Positions 45,630 to 55,080 of a stretch of 64,000 bases of DNA are shown here, in pieces. Position numbers and translations under genes: made by a program. A model generated the notes under the pieces. It worked only from the letters and a program-made list of their open reading frames with translations. It made no database searches and had not been told where the DNA came from. The DNA lies in NCBI GenBank assembly GCA_022567155.1, contig JADFHN010000003.1:35681-99680 (forward strand), given 5' to 3'. Numbering within the stretch: position 1 is the stretch's first letter; the number at the start of each line of letters is the position of its first letter. Source of the DNA: Bacteroidota bacterium (lineage in GTDB: Bacteria > Bacteroidota > Bacteroidia > Cytophagales > Cyclobacteriaceae).

Positions 45630-46631
45630 ATGAAATGCTCAAAGGTTATTATTATTGGAGGAGGACCAGCAGGATCTACTTGTGCATGGAAATTAAAACA
45701 GAACAATATCGACTGCATACTTCTTGATTCTCAAAAATTTCCGAGAGTAAAATTATGCGCTGGATGGGTCACTCCTGAGGTCATTGATCAACTGGAATTA
45801 AGTGATTATCCCAACATACAACTGAATGCAAATTATGTTAATTTCTTTGGCATCGATAAAAAAATAAATTCAAAATCCTATGCAATAATACGATATGAAT
45901 TTGATGACTGGCTTTTAAAAAGATCAGGTGTCGATGTATATCATCATAAAGTCCTTAAAATCAAGAAGCAAGATGGATTTTATATTATTGATAATGAATA
46001 CAAATGTGAGTATCTTGTAGGAGCAGGGGGCTCTCATTGTCCTGTTTATATTTCTTTTTTCAAACAGTTACATCCAAGAAACAAGAATAATTTAGTATGC
46101 TGTATGGAGCAAGAAATAAAATATGATTATAAAGAAAAAGCGAGTCGTACCTGGTTTTATGAAAACAATTTTCATGGATATTCATGGTGTATTTCAAAGA
46201 AAAATGGCTACTTGAATATTGGGGTTGGAGGCCTATTTAAAGATAAAAAAGTGAATATAAAAGAGCATTGGGATTATCTTGTTAAAAAGCTCAATGAGCT
46301 TAACATCGTCAAAAATTATGAATTCGAACCCAAAGGATATGTGTATTTTATAAGAGATCGAGTAGAAAATTGCAAAATAGACAATGCGTTCATTATAGGC
46401 GATGCTGCTGGTCTGGCAACAAAAGACTTAGGAGAAGGCATAGGTCCTGCTGTAGAGAGTGGATTTCGTGCAGCAGATTCAATTATTTATAAAACTAAAT
46501 TTTCACTGTATTCAATACATGAAAGAACCGATCCTGTCCGCCTGGGAATACTGTTTTTTTTATGGCGTATAATTAACTTTTTTAGAATAAAAAGACCTTC
46601 AAAACTTTCCGTCAGATTAGTTGAAAATTGA
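45630..46631 (+). CDS. FAD-dependent oxidoreductase of the geranylgeranyl-reductase family
   Basis: A 333-residue flavoprotein. The Rossmann entry KVIIIGGGPAGSTCAWKLKQ lies at residues 5-24. KFPRVKLCAGWVTPEVIDQL is typical of the GGR/halogenase-like clade, and NAFIIGDAAGLATKDLGEGI is the second FAD motif. It should reduce or oxidise a hydrophobic substrate (polyprenyl or aromatic). The gene is noticeably more AT- and Lys/Asn-rich than neighbours such as GT39, and it is flanked by recombinase tails and an inverted repeat (46736-46763). These are signs of horizontal arrival. Confidence 0.85.
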   Translation: MKCSKVIIIGGGPAGSTCAWKLKQNNIDCILLDSQKFPRVKLCAGWVTPEVIDQLELSDYPNIQLNANYVNFFGIDKKINSKSYAIIRYEFDDWLLKRSGVDVYHHKVLKIKKQDGFYIIDNEYKCEYLVGAGGSHCPVYISFFKQLHPRNKNNLVCCMEQEIKYDYKEKASRTWFYENNFHGYSWCISKKNGYLNIGVGGLFKDKKVNIKEHWDYLVKKLNELNIVKNYEFEPKGYVYFIRDRVENCKIDNAFIIGDAAGLATKDLGEGIGPAVESGFRAADSIIYKTKFSLYSIHERTDPVRLGILFFLWRIINFFRIKRPSKLSVRLVEN

Positions 46632-46732
46632 AGAGGAAAAATTCAAAGATTAATAAATCAGATTCCTCCCGAAAACAAAATAATCAAAAATTTAGGAAAT
46701 GAATTACTTAAAAAAATAGTGTAACATTTGCC

Positions 46733-46769
46733 AATAACGTATATAACTCATTGCTAGTACGTTGTTAAT
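46733..46769. other. short inverted repeat (AACGTA ... TACGTT), attC-like in shape
   Basis: CAATAACGTATATAACTCAT and TGCTAGTACGTTGTTAATC form a 6-bp core dyad, AACGTA / TACGTT, with flanking ATAAC / GTTGTTA. The shape recalls a minimal attC, but the matching cassette start is missing. The gap 46632-47391 otherwise holds AT-rich sequence, an IS1380 splinter and the serial-hairpin repeat. Confidence 0.3.
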
Positions 46770-47110
46770 CCAAAGTTAGTGAACATTTATGAAGTTCCGC
46801 CAAATTTATAATTTGGCTTTTAAAGTAAAATAAGATAAAAACAAAATGCAAAAATTTGGCTCTGTACTTAACCGAAAAATAAGTAATTTTAAACATGCCA
46901 CGAGCCATACACAAGACCGTTCGCAACAATAAAAGGAAAAATATAATCGGTTGTCATATACCAGAATAGCGCTATAAAATTTCGATAAATTTCAATGAAT
47001 TTTTTATTTTCTTAGCAGTCGGTCACTTATTTAATACTGAAAGAATATAATAATTCCTTTGCCAGGCCCAATCCAACGACTGCCAGACCAAATTCAAGCA
47101 CCGAGAGACT

Positions 47111-47141
47111 CAATTTGGCCCGGGGGTTAGTAGTAATGAGG
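47111..47141 (+). pseudogene. 31 bp splinter of an IS1380 transposase gene
   Basis: CAATTTGGCCCGGGGGTTAG TAGTAATGAGG differs at about three positions from 41222-41252 inside the IS1380 transposase (reading GVSSNE). The sequence around it is only loosely alike. It implies an earlier, almost fully deleted IS copy. Confidence 0.5.
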
Positions 47142-47205
47142 ATCAACCCAACTCAAAATATCTTTAGAAATTTCTTTTATGTCCTAAAATGAGTCTTTTT
47201 TATTG

Positions 47206-47360
47206 AACCCAAAAAGTTCATTAGAACTTTTTGCACGAAGTGCAGGCGATCCCGCCAAGGCGGGATGCCTGGGTTAACCCAGATGAAGTCATTGTTTATC
47301 AATGACTTTCGTCTGCCCATAGGGCAAAATTGTCAATCCTATTGACAATTTTGGGTTTAA
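47206..47360. repeat. serial-hairpin repeat element, full copy (about 155 bp)
   Basis: AACCCAAAA at the left and TTTTGGGTTTAA at the right form outer ends. Between them lie five consecutive hairpins: AAAAAGTTC/GAACTTTTT, GCAC-GAA-GTGC, ATCCCGCC/GGCGGGAT, CTGGGTTAACCCAG with AGATGAAGTCATTG/CAATGACTTTCGTCT, and AAATTGTCAAT/ATTGACAATTT. The first 75 bp recur nearly unchanged at 62332-62406. It contains no protein frame. It lies 32 bp downstream of the DUF2279 stop codon. Confidence 0.7.
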
Positions 47361-47391
47361 TTGATTTCTCTTTTATGAAATTCTCAAAAAA

Positions 47392-48264
47392 TCAAAAATA
47401 CAACCAGTGAAAAGTGGTCCCAAACTTATTGATTTCGACTGCCGGCATGGGAAATTTAAACGTGTTAATAAACCGAAGGAGGATTTTTACCCCCTTTCTT
47501 TGCGTTTTAAATAACGCCACCAGATCAATGTCAGGAGACAGATAAAACTGCCTGTATCTTTCGTGATATGGCAGATATGAAGGATTTTCAAACTCTTTAA
47601 GCATGCCATTGGCCCCGTATCCAATGGCAAAACTCAGCCATTCCGGCAAGTTTGATTGTTTGAAAAACATTTTCAGGTTCAGGCTTGCCCAGTAGGTCTG
47701 ACCGTTGTAATCAGTAAATATGCGGGCAACCTGATTATTATTTTCGTAACCTGGTTTTATATCCGCAATTGATTCGGGGGAGTATGAAAATTTTAATATA
47801 ACGCGCTGTTCATTCCAGAGTGCCTGTTGTGTTGTAAACATCGCAATACCAGCTGTATTTGCTATCATATCGCCCCAGGAAAAACCAAATCCTTCATAAA
47901 TACCATCCAATACTTCAATGGTTGTCTGAAATACGGTGGTTGTAATGCCACTGTATAATAATGACTGCTTTTTGCCGTATTTGTATGACTTGAATATCAG
48001 GTAGGAAATATCATTAACGTGATATGATATAAATGCATGGGAAACCTTATCAACCTGCATCCAGCCTGCATTATCATTATAAAAATGAAATGAAACCCGC
48101 CGATGACCCGCATACCAGATCTGGGTTAAGTAAAAAGTTCCTGTAGCATATACGGCGCTTTGAATTATTACCGGAGCGTACATACTTTTTGTTTGAACCG
48201 AATCGGCCTGCCCGGCAACAATTTCAGTGATCAGTAAAAATAATATGAAAGCAAACTTGTTCAC
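47392..48264 (-). CDS. DUF2279 (YfiM-like) exported protein
   Basis: A 290-residue protein with a signal peptide (about 1-18, EIVAGQ). WMQVDKVSHAFISYHVNDIS and DGIYEGFGFSWGDMIANTAG are the DUF2279 hallmarks (DK-xxH, GxSxxDxxAN) found in YfiM lipoproteins. The C-terminus ends FGTTFHWLYF, a barrel-like strand with a terminal aromatic. It probably sits in the periplasm or outer membrane; its function is unknown. Confidence 0.82.
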   Translation of the reverse strand: MNKFAFILFLLITEIVAGQADSVQTKSMYAPVIIQSAVYATGTFYLTQIWYAGHRRVSFHFYNDNAGWMQVDKVSHAFISYHVNDISYLIFKSYKYGKKQSLLYSGITTTVFQTTIEVLDGIYEGFGFSWGDMIANTAGIAMFTTQQALWNEQRVILKFSYSPESIADIKPGYENNNQVARIFTDYNGQTYWASLNLKMFFKQSNLPEWLSFAIGYGANGMLKEFENPSYLPYHERYRQFYLSPDIDLVALFKTQRKGVKILLRFINTFKFPMPAVEINKFGTTFHWLYF

Positions 48265-48563
48265 CGGCTTATTTATCGAAATATAAATATATCTGCGATA
48301 ACGATAACATGTATTGATTTTATATAATTATTCATACAGGTTCAGTGCGGAATGGTACATCCGCTTAGAACCAGGGCGTAACGCAACATTTTCAAGTGTT
48401 TTTAACAGAAGCATGCCATAATTATTTTATGACAGGATATTCCGGACGAATGATTATCAGGTAACCTATACATTTCCTGATTCTAATAACACTTTACGTT
48501 GGACGTTGCTACCAATGATTCTGCTGTAATTTGTGATACCGTCATAAAATCCGGACAGGCTGC

Positions 48564-48571
48564 TATATTTG
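48564..48571 (+). promoter_or_regulatory. TATATTTG -7 element of the GT39 gene
   Basis: TATATTTG fits TAnnTTTG exactly. The expected start (about 48578) leaves ATG 48587 as the first usable start, so an in-frame ATG at 48569 is excluded. The -33 element is not clear. The rest of the gap 48265-48563 shows no gene. Confidence 0.55.
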
Positions 48572-48586
48572 CCCGATATTTTGTTT

Positions 48587-50263
48587 ATGAAATTTGCGGT
48601 TAAATTAGCCAATTCAAAAACACTTTGGAACCTGACAGCAGGTTTTGGGCTGCTTGTTTACACGTTGGGTTTGTTCATTACCATTATGGAACCTGATGCA
48701 GCCACGTATGCCATCATACCGATGGAGATGCTGCAACGAAACAACTTTATCGAACTGTTTTCGCGTGGCGCGGATTGGCTTGACAAGCCACACTTTCAGT
48801 TCTGGATTACAGCCCTTTCATACAAAATTCTTGGAATTAATAACCTGGGGTATAAAATACCGGCGATTTTGTTTGTGCTGCTGGGTGTTCGCTATACCTA
48901 TCTTTTCGGCAGGAGATTTTACACCTCGAAAACCGGATATATTGCAGCTTTGATGCTGATCACAGCACTGCACCTGATTCTCTCCGCCAATGATGTGCGT
49001 GCTGAACCGTATTTACTTGGACTGACCATTTATTCACTTTACTATCTGGCTGTTTATCTGGAAGAAAAAAAATGGAGCCAGTTGCTGTCAGGCTGCCTGG
49101 GATTGGCTTGCCTGATGATGACCAAGGGGCTGTTTACCATTATCCCGGTAGCGTCTGCAGTTTTGTTCAGTCTGATTTATCAAAAGAACTGGAAAGAACT
49201 CATCAGTTGGCAGTGGATTGCAGCAGCATTCGCTTCGCTGCTGTTTATGACGCCGGTTTTATACAGTTACTACTACCAGTTCGATTTGCATCCTGAAAAA
49301 GTTGTGTTTGGACAAACGGATGTTTCCGGCATTAAATTTTTTTTCTGGGACAGCCAGTGGGGACGGTTCGCCAATACAGGCCCCATAAAAGGAAAAGGCG
49401 ATCTGTTTTTCTTCTTGCATACGTTGCTCTGGGCTTTTGCCCCATGGGCATTTCTGGCCTGTTTTGCATTATATGACAAAACCAAAAGACTCATAAAAAG
49501 AACTGAAACCAGCGAAAACTACACCTATTTCGGATTTATAGTACTGGTGCTCATTCTGTCATTCTCACGCTTTCAGCTTCCGCATTATATTGTGCCCTTG
49601 TTTCCGCTTTTAGCCATACTTACGGCGAATACATTACTGAGATTTGCCCGGAACCACAGATTTCTTAAAATTTTCTCAGGCATACAGCTATTTACTACCA
49701 TAGCCTTTTTTGTAACTGCTTCAGCGCTGGATTACTTTTTCCTAAGAAGACTGCCATATGCCGATACGATGATTATTGCTGTCATGGTACTTATACTTTG
49801 TATTGTCATTTTCAAGCGTTCTTTTGGCAGAATCAAACAAATTTTGTTCCCTCCGGCTTTAGCTGTTTTATTTGTAATGTATTTTATGAACCGTGATTTC
49901 TACCCGGAACTGATGACCTACCAATCTGAAAGCGAAGTGGCCTTTTACATGAATGAAAATAACCTGCCTCCCGATAAATTGGTTTATCTCGACCGTAATA
50001 CATGGGTAACTGAATTCTATTTAAAACGGGTGATCCCCGTTCAGAACAGAGCAGAATTTAAACGGTCAGAAGTGTCGGGAAAATATGTGTTTTGCGATGA
50101 TAACGGGCTCAAAACCCTGAAAATTAATGGTGTTTCATATGAGATTCTTAAAACATTCAGGGATTTTCATGTAACCACCATGACGGGTACATTTATAAAT
50201 AAATCCACGCGAAAACAGACACTTTCAAATACGTATCTTGTAAAGGTGCCGGAGGCTTTTTAA
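48587..50263 (+). CDS. GT39-type membrane glycosyltransferase (ArnT/PMT-like)
   Basis: About 558 residues with 10-12 membrane helices. The first periplasmic loop has MEPDAATYAIIPMEML and the catalytic-type Asp pair near DWLDKPHFQFW, as in ArnT/GT39 enzymes that use polyprenyl-phosphate sugars. A C-terminal soluble domain (about 440-558) follows the helices. It acts on the periplasmic face of the inner membrane, perhaps on lipid A or a glycan. The start was chosen from the promoter position. The GT9 gene lies 215 bp away, convergent. Confidence 0.85.
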   Translation: MKFAVKLANSKTLWNLTAGFGLLVYTLGLFITIMEPDAATYAIIPMEMLQRNNFIELFSRGADWLDKPHFQFWITALSYKILGINNLGYKIPAILFVLLGVRYTYLFGRRFYTSKTGYIAALMLITALHLILSANDVRAEPYLLGLTIYSLYYLAVYLEEKKWSQLLSGCLGLACLMMTKGLFTIIPVASAVLFSLIYQKNWKELISWQWIAAAFASLLFMTPVLYSYYYQFDLHPEKVVFGQTDVSGIKFFFWDSQWGRFANTGPIKGKGDLFFFLHTLLWAFAPWAFLACFALYDKTKRLIKRTETSENYTYFGFIVLVLILSFSRFQLPHYIVPLFPLLAILTANTLLRFARNHRFLKIFSGIQLFTTIAFFVTASALDYFFLRRLPYADTMIIAVMVLILCIVIFKRSFGRIKQILFPPALAVLFVMYFMNRDFYPELMTYQSESEVAFYMNENNLPPDKLVYLDRNTWVTEFYLKRVIPVQNRAEFKRSEVSGKYVFCDDNGLKTLKINGVSYEILKTFRDFHVTTMTGTFINKSTRKQTLSNTYLVKVPEAF

Positions 50264-50311
50264 AACCTGCCAACTGTTAACAACAGGGGAAACCAAGTCA
50301 TTCCATCAGCC

Positions 50312-50405
50312 GTCATTACCCGGGATATCAGGCCTCCTAAAAACCCGTCATTACCCGGATTCTGCCTGCGCAAAAGCTTCGGCAGACAAGAAACCGGGTA
50401 ATGAC
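50312..50405. repeat. REP-like palindrome, third locus
   Basis: A single GTCATTACCCGGGATATCAG unit is followed by a full palindrome at 50347-50405 (GTCATTACCCGGATTCTGCC ... CCGGGTAATGAC). Its inner hairpin GCCTGC/AGCTTC/GGCAG is the reverse complement, nearly base for base, of 23924-23980. It sits between two convergent genes. Confidence 0.75.
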
Positions 50406-50477
50406 GTTTGTTTTTTCAGCATGATAATCTGAATTACAGGTTAGCCGAAATGTAAAGGGTAGATGACTCCTCAGATA

Positions 50478-51695
50478 TCAACTCCCGGAAAGGAATTTAT
50501 CAATTCTTTCAAACACCATCTCCGGTTGTATGCCGGTCATGCAGGGCCGCGTTTCGCAAGTGGTTTTGCGGTGGTTGGCGGCACTGACGCAGGGCGAACA
50601 GGGCAACCCCAGGTAAATGGCTTCTGCGTTTCCCATAGGTAAATACAGAGTCGGCGTTTCCGGTCCAAACAACACAAACACTTTCAGATCGGTAACAGCG
50701 GCAAAATGCGCCGGGCCGGAATCATTGGTAAGCATGAGTTTGGAGATGCTGTATAACGGGACCAACTCCTCAAAATCAAATACACCGGCTGAATTCACAA
50801 ACCGTGCATTTCCGGCAGCATCAACAACTTTTTGTACAAACTCCCGCTCTTCAGGAGATCCGGTGGCGATTAGTAAAACTTCCGGATACAACTCCAGGAT
50901 TTTGCGCGACACCCAGGCAAAGTATTCGGGAAGCCAGCGACGCTGCGGTAGCAAGTCCGAAGCATTTGCATTGATCAAAATGAGCTTTTCATCACGCCAC
51001 GGCGGATACAGTATCCTGATTTTTGATTTTACCGCATCTGTCTCTTTCTTGGTGATTTCAGCTTTTGCAAGCTTCAGATCAGCCGGATCAACGGGAGTAG
51101 TAGGATATGGTGTATCATTCAACCCCAGTGTGGTTTGCACCAATGACATAAAATTGACCGACATATGCACGTGCGGATTGTAGCGAACAGGATAGTTGAT
51201 AATGGTGCCACGGTACAACCCTTCGTCGTGAAGATTAGTAAACCCTACCCGGGCCGTGGCGCCACTAAATGCGCATAGTATGGCTGTGAATCTTGAAAAT
51301 AACTCCAGATCGATTACTGTAGTGATCCTGTTTTTTCTGCACCATACTATAAACTTAAAAATATCAATTGCCATGTGAATCAGACTATCCGAACGCATGG
51401 TAAATATATTTTTTTGCACCACTGTATTCAGGAAATTCAGGCTTTTATAATTACTTCTGAATATGGCAAAATAAACATCCGCCTCTACTTCTTTTATCAG
51501 CTTTCGCATGGCAGGATCAACGATGATTGCGCTTCCCATCTCAGAAAGTTCAATAAATAACGTACGGGACGGATCCGGTAATTTCCTTCGCTGGAAAAGA
51601 AGCGTTTTTTTAAGCCAGAGCAATACGGATATTACCATAGTGATGGGTATCCCTGCCCACCTGTCAATTTTCCGCATGCTGTCAATGTTTATCAC
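50478..51695 (-). CDS. GT9-type (ADP-heptose:LPS heptosyltransferase-like) glycosyltransferase
   Basis: A 405-residue cytoplasmic or membrane-associated enzyme. LFIELSEMGSAIIVDPAMR matches the GT9 N-terminal Asp/Glu motif, and the nucleotide-sugar site is LLIATGSPEEREF with KLMLTNDSGPAHFAAV. The CSPC and CETRPCM cysteines near the C-terminus are typical of the family. The N-terminal hydrophobic stretch (10-30) may anchor it to the membrane. It transfers heptose or a related sugar to LPS core-like glycans. ATG alternatives at residues 1 and 7 cannot be separated. Confidence 0.85.
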   Translation of the reverse strand: MINIDSMRKIDRWAGIPITMVISVLLWLKKTLLFQRRKLPDPSRTLFIELSEMGSAIIVDPAMRKLIKEVEADVYFAIFRSNYKSLNFLNTVVQKNIFTMRSDSLIHMAIDIFKFIVWCRKNRITTVIDLELFSRFTAILCAFSGATARVGFTNLHDEGLYRGTIINYPVRYNPHVHMSVNFMSLVQTTLGLNDTPYPTTPVDPADLKLAKAEITKKETDAVKSKIRILYPPWRDEKLILINANASDLLPQRRWLPEYFAWVSRKILELYPEVLLIATGSPEEREFVQKVVDAAGNARFVNSAGVFDFEELVPLYSISKLMLTNDSGPAHFAAVTDLKVFVLFGPETPTLYLPMGNAEAIYLGLPCSPCVSAANHRKTTCETRPCMTGIQPEMVFERIDKFLSGS

Positions 51696-51860
51696 CGGAT
51701 ATCCGGGTAAAATGAAATGCGAAGTTAATTAATGTAAACAGACATAGAAATTTCCGGCAGCGATTCCGACACAGATTTCGGGAGATTCATTAATATTTTA
51801 TATTTCTATGGAATATTCCTTAACCTGAGCGTGAATATGGATTGTCCCTTAACCTAATAA

Positions 51861-52291
51861 ACGTACAATTCAGTGGTCTTTACTTTCGGCTGTTTTTGTC
51901 CTGTTAATCGGTTGTAATTCCAGTGCAGATGAGATCGTGCCACGTACGGTACCCGAACAAAAAGCGTTATTTCTTACCGAGTATTAGGAAGATGGCAAAA
52001 TCGCCCTTGAGTTTACATACGATTATACATTGCTCACTATCCGAATTATTTACGATGCCAGAGAGACATAATATTTGAATTCGAATTATACTATAATAAT
52101 TTCAACCACAAACCCTACACTATGTCTGCCAAGGTGGATGACAGGGTTATTCAGCTGCATTTTGATTACAACCGGACAAGACGAGTATTTGGCTACACGT
52201 TTTTTGTTGACCATTACATCCACTATTTCATATTCTGCCAGCCGTTGCTTTGGCTCTCCCAAGGCGAGCGGCACATTCGTAATCAATGACA
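51861..52291 (+). pseudogene. decayed lipoprotein gene
   Basis: The plus strand reads SLLSAVFVLLIGCNSSADEI (signal with lipobox LIGC), VPRTVPEQKALFLTEY, a TAG stop is not present but TAG/TAA-type breaks follow at about 51987, then EDGKIALEFTYDYTLLTIRI and later YYNNFNHKPYTMSAKVDDRV with frame changes. No start codon in frame and at least two interruptions. The family is not recognised. Confidence 0.5.
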
Positions 52292-52463
52292 GAAAATGAC
52301 ACGTTTTATAAATCTTTCAATTAAATCACCCTCCACGTCGTATCAGGCTAAAGAAATTTTAAGATGTTTTATTATAAATAATTTATAATATATTGATATT
52401 AAAATATTTAACCTGTATTAATTAAATACTTAGTTTATCCCATAAGAATGCAATACTGCCTGT

Positions 52464-52901
52464 TTATTTCGCCAGCACAAAACGTACATTCAAACCAAAC
52501 CGGTCAATCTTAAAATCGGTATTTTCAATAAGGATAAAAGTCGGCCTCCAGTCAATACCCAGCGCTATGGGTACGTTATCAAATCGATATTCAAGTCCTA
52601 TTTCACCGGGTATGCCAAGTTCGAACGGATCACCAAGAAAGGCCGATGCTCCAACCCCCAGATACCAGTTAAACGCTTCATCACCCAGAGGGCTTACAAT
52701 AAAATCATACACGCCCACAACGCCTAAACCACCATTTCCAAATGAAACATCCGCATGAATTCTGCTTTTTTTGAAAGCAAACACCCCATCAATGGCAACA
52801 TTGCCGCCTACCGTATCGCCAAACCGGACGCCAATTTCCTGGCCAAAAGAAACTTGTGAAAATCCGATAACGAAAAACAAAATAATAAGTACATTTTTCA
52901 T
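52464..52901 (-). CDS. small outer-membrane beta-barrel protein
   Basis: About 145 residues from ATG 52901; a longer frame to 52934 lacks a proper signal start. The signal peptide is about 1-21 (SQVSFGQ). The mature part is eight short amphipathic strands (for example FNWYLGVGASAFLG, GLEYRFDNVPIALGIDWRP) ending in FGLNVRFVLAK, as in OmpX/OmpW-size barrels. Function unknown. Confidence 0.75.
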   Translation of the reverse strand: MKNVLIILFFVIGFSQVSFGQEIGVRFGDTVGGNVAIDGVFAFKKSRIHADVSFGNGGLGVVGVYDFIVSPLGDEAFNWYLGVGASAFLGDPFELGIPGEIGLEYRFDNVPIALGIDWRPTFILIENTDFKIDRFGLNVRFVLAK

Positions 52902-52991
52902 AAGATTATGATTTTTTGTGCAATTTATTGACAAATGAAGTTATCATCATTTATAAATCAATTATTTTCTGTAAATAGCATAACTATATAG

Positions 52992-53888
52992 TTAATTCCC
53001 GAATATATTTCGGTTGTTCCCTCCCCAAAAGGTGACTTTACGGGATTTCCAGTTGTATTTATCGCCTGCAGAAAGCAGAAAAAACTTTCCGCTGATAGGG
53101 GACGTATTTGTATTCCATAAGCCGGCATCATATACAGCCACATATCCGTTTCCAATCACCTCAAATTCATCGCCCTGTACTACGAGTGCTGTATTTTCAT
53201 CAATTCCAAGGCCCAGTAAATCTGGTTTTGCTTCAATTATTTCAATGAGGTCGAATTGACGATTTCTGCGAAGCAAATGCTGATCGATAGCTACACCAGG
53301 CAGAAACCCAAAGCCTTCTTCATGGTCTCCCATCATGATTACATTGGTTTTGGTATCACCCCTTGCAAGATACGAGCCTTGTATAGTAGCACCTGCGGAA
53401 GAGCCTCCGATCACCCCACCCTTCCTCAGTACATTGTCAAAAGCCTGTTGTGTGAGTGTTCCGAGATAGGAATCGGCAATACGCCATTGTCTTCCTCCGG
53501 TAAACCACACCCCGTTTGCTCGCATTACAGGATCAAAAAATTCTGGTGAATTAGCTTCTTCCCGGTCTTTAGTATGCAAAACCGTTACATTTGTGGCTCC
53601 AAGCATAAACATCCTTTCTTTTGTTCGTTGAAGCATTTCGTTTGTAATGGTATCTGCCATTGCAGTTGGTATAACTACAATAGGTGCATCATTTCCACCC
53701 GCAAATCTAAGAAAGGTGTTAAAAATAGTGGTATCTCGCATGGCCCCACCTACAATTATAAGTTTGCCTTTTTCCAAAAGATTTTTACTCTGCTCAATCC
53801 CGGGATCTCCCCTGGTACTGCAAGCAGTGCCTGCTACAGTGAACAATACAAACAGCAATAGCCATTTAACATTATTGTATTTTTTCAT
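52992..53888 (-). CDS. cyanophycinase-like peptidase S51, lipoprotein
   Basis: A 298-residue protein with a lipoprotein signal (lipobox GTAC near residue 23). KGKLIIVGGAMRDTTIFNTF is the S51 entry. The nucleophile Ser is in GGVIGGSSAGATIQGSYLAR, and LGLGIDENTALVVQGDEFEV closes the fold. The length fits exported cyanophycinases (CphE-like), which release beta-Asp-Arg dipeptides from cyanophycin outside the cell. Related isoaspartyl or Asp-X dipeptidase activity is also possible. It is monocistronic. Confidence 0.88.
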   Translation of the reverse strand: MKKYNNVKWLLLFVLFTVAGTACSTRGDPGIEQSKNLLEKGKLIIVGGAMRDTTIFNTFLRFAGGNDAPIVVIPTAMADTITNEMLQRTKERMFMLGATNVTVLHTKDREEANSPEFFDPVMRANGVWFTGGRQWRIADSYLGTLTQQAFDNVLRKGGVIGGSSAGATIQGSYLARGDTKTNVIMMGDHEEGFGFLPGVAIDQHLLRRNRQFDLIEIIEAKPDLLGLGIDENTALVVQGDEFEVIGNGYVAVYDAGLWNTNTSPISGKFFLLSAGDKYNWKSRKVTFWGGNNRNIFGN

Positions 53889-53961
53889 CTTTTTAATGGT
53901 ATAAAATCACTTTTTCTAAGAATCATTGAATTTAAGAAAGATTTTCAATTTATTTTGTTTT

Positions 53962-54657
53962 ATGGACGTTCACTTTATACTTACTGAACCCTCACATCCG
54001 GGAAATGTGGGCAGCGCAGCACGCGCAATAAAAGCAATGGGTTTTAAATCGTTACGGCTTGTAAATCCCTGCGATCATTTTTCTAAAGAATCAAAAAAGC
54101 TTGCGTATGGTGCTCATGATATTCTCCATGCAGCCACTGTTTTCCCCTCCTTGTCAGAAGCAATTTCGGATATCGACTTTACCATAGCAACCACAGCAAA
54201 AAAACGAACTTTATGGCACGACTATTTTACACCAGAAGCCTGTGTGGATCTCATCCGTAGTAAAGGCACTGTATTTGAAACCATTGGCATTGTATTCGGT
54301 CGCGAAGAAAGTGGTTTATTGACAGAAGAGATGGCATTATGCGATTTGAGAAGCCTCATTCCTATAGCAAATCCTTATCCATCCATAAATCTAGCTCAAA
54401 GTGTGATGATTTATGCTCATATATTTTCCGTATATTCAATTCCTCAAAAAAACGATGTTCCGTTATCTGTAGATCTTAATGAACAGCGGATACTCAAATC
54501 AAAGGCCATGGTGTTACTCGAAGAAATTGAAGTGACTAAAAACCCGAATTTATATCGCAGAATGACTGAAAGGCTGATGCAGATCAATGAAGATGATACA
54601 CACCTATTTCTTTCATTTCACCGATATTTGAAGAGAAAGCTTAAAAATATTCCGTAA
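53962..54657 (+). CDS. trmJ: TrmJ-like SPOUT RNA methyltransferase
   Basis: About 231 residues from ATG 53962; a longer frame adds 12 residues with no homology. VHFILTEPSHPGNVGSAARA is motif 1 of SPOUT enzymes, GIVFGREESGLLTEEMALC motif 2 and LIPIANPYPSINLAQSVMIY motif 3 (the trefoil knot). TrmJ makes the 2'-O-methyl at position 32 of tRNA; a rRNA target cannot be excluded. Cytoplasmic. Confidence 0.88.
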   Translation: MDVHFILTEPSHPGNVGSAARAIKAMGFKSLRLVNPCDHFSKESKKLAYGAHDILHAATVFPSLSEAISDIDFTIATTAKKRTLWHDYFTPEACVDLIRSKGTVFETIGIVFGREESGLLTEEMALCDLRSLIPIANPYPSINLAQSVMIYAHIFSVYSIPQKNDVPLSVDLNEQRILKSKAMVLLEEIEVTKNPNLYRRMTERLMQINEDDTHLFLSFHRYLKRKLKNIP

Positions 54658-54662
54658 TTTTG
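54655..54662 (+). promoter_or_regulatory. TAATTTTG -7 element
   Basis: Exact TAnnTTTG match ending 20 bp before the next ATG (54682), overlapping the trmJ stop codon. A TTTG at 54627-54630 could be the -33 element, with slightly long spacing. Confidence 0.5.
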
Positions 54663-54681
54663 GATCAAACCAGTTGTAAGA

Positions 54682-55038
54682 ATGTATCTGTCAGTACTTA
54701 TCACTTACCTGTTCTTATCATTCAGCATACCTGCCCCGCAAGTGGAAACCTGGTATGTATGGATCGATACGTATGTAACGTCAAACGGGCATCAAACCCG
54801 GATGGTATCGGAAAAGCCCTTTGCAGTGACCTGCTGTCTTAAATCAGGAAAATATAACCGGCTGAATAAAGCAGCTGAAAAATGGATCAGGAAAAATTAC
54901 GATCCGGAGTATAAAGACACTGCATTAAAGAATATTCAGGATGAAAGCCTGGCTCTAATTGTAACTGAAAAGGCCATCCTGGAATCAAAGGAAAACAATT
55001 CAATAATAATCGTAGATTATACACGGGTTTGTAATTAG
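54682..55038 (+). CDS. small exported protein of unknown function
   Basis: 118 residues. A signal-type N-terminus (YLSVLITYLFLSFSIPAPQV) is followed by a compact alpha/beta sequence (KYNRLNKAAEKWIRKNYDPE). Codon use is like that of its neighbours and it has its own promoter element, so it looks real. I do not recognise the family. It converges on a pseudogene. Confidence 0.6.
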   Translation: MYLSVLITYLFLSFSIPAPQVETWYVWIDTYVTSNGHQTRMVSEKPFAVTCCLKSGKYNRLNKAAEKWIRKNYDPEYKDTALKNIQDESLALIVTEKAILESKENNSIIIVDYTRVCN

Positions 55039-55080
55039 CTCTGATAAGCATTAAGGAGGGAATCAAAACGGTTCCAGAAA

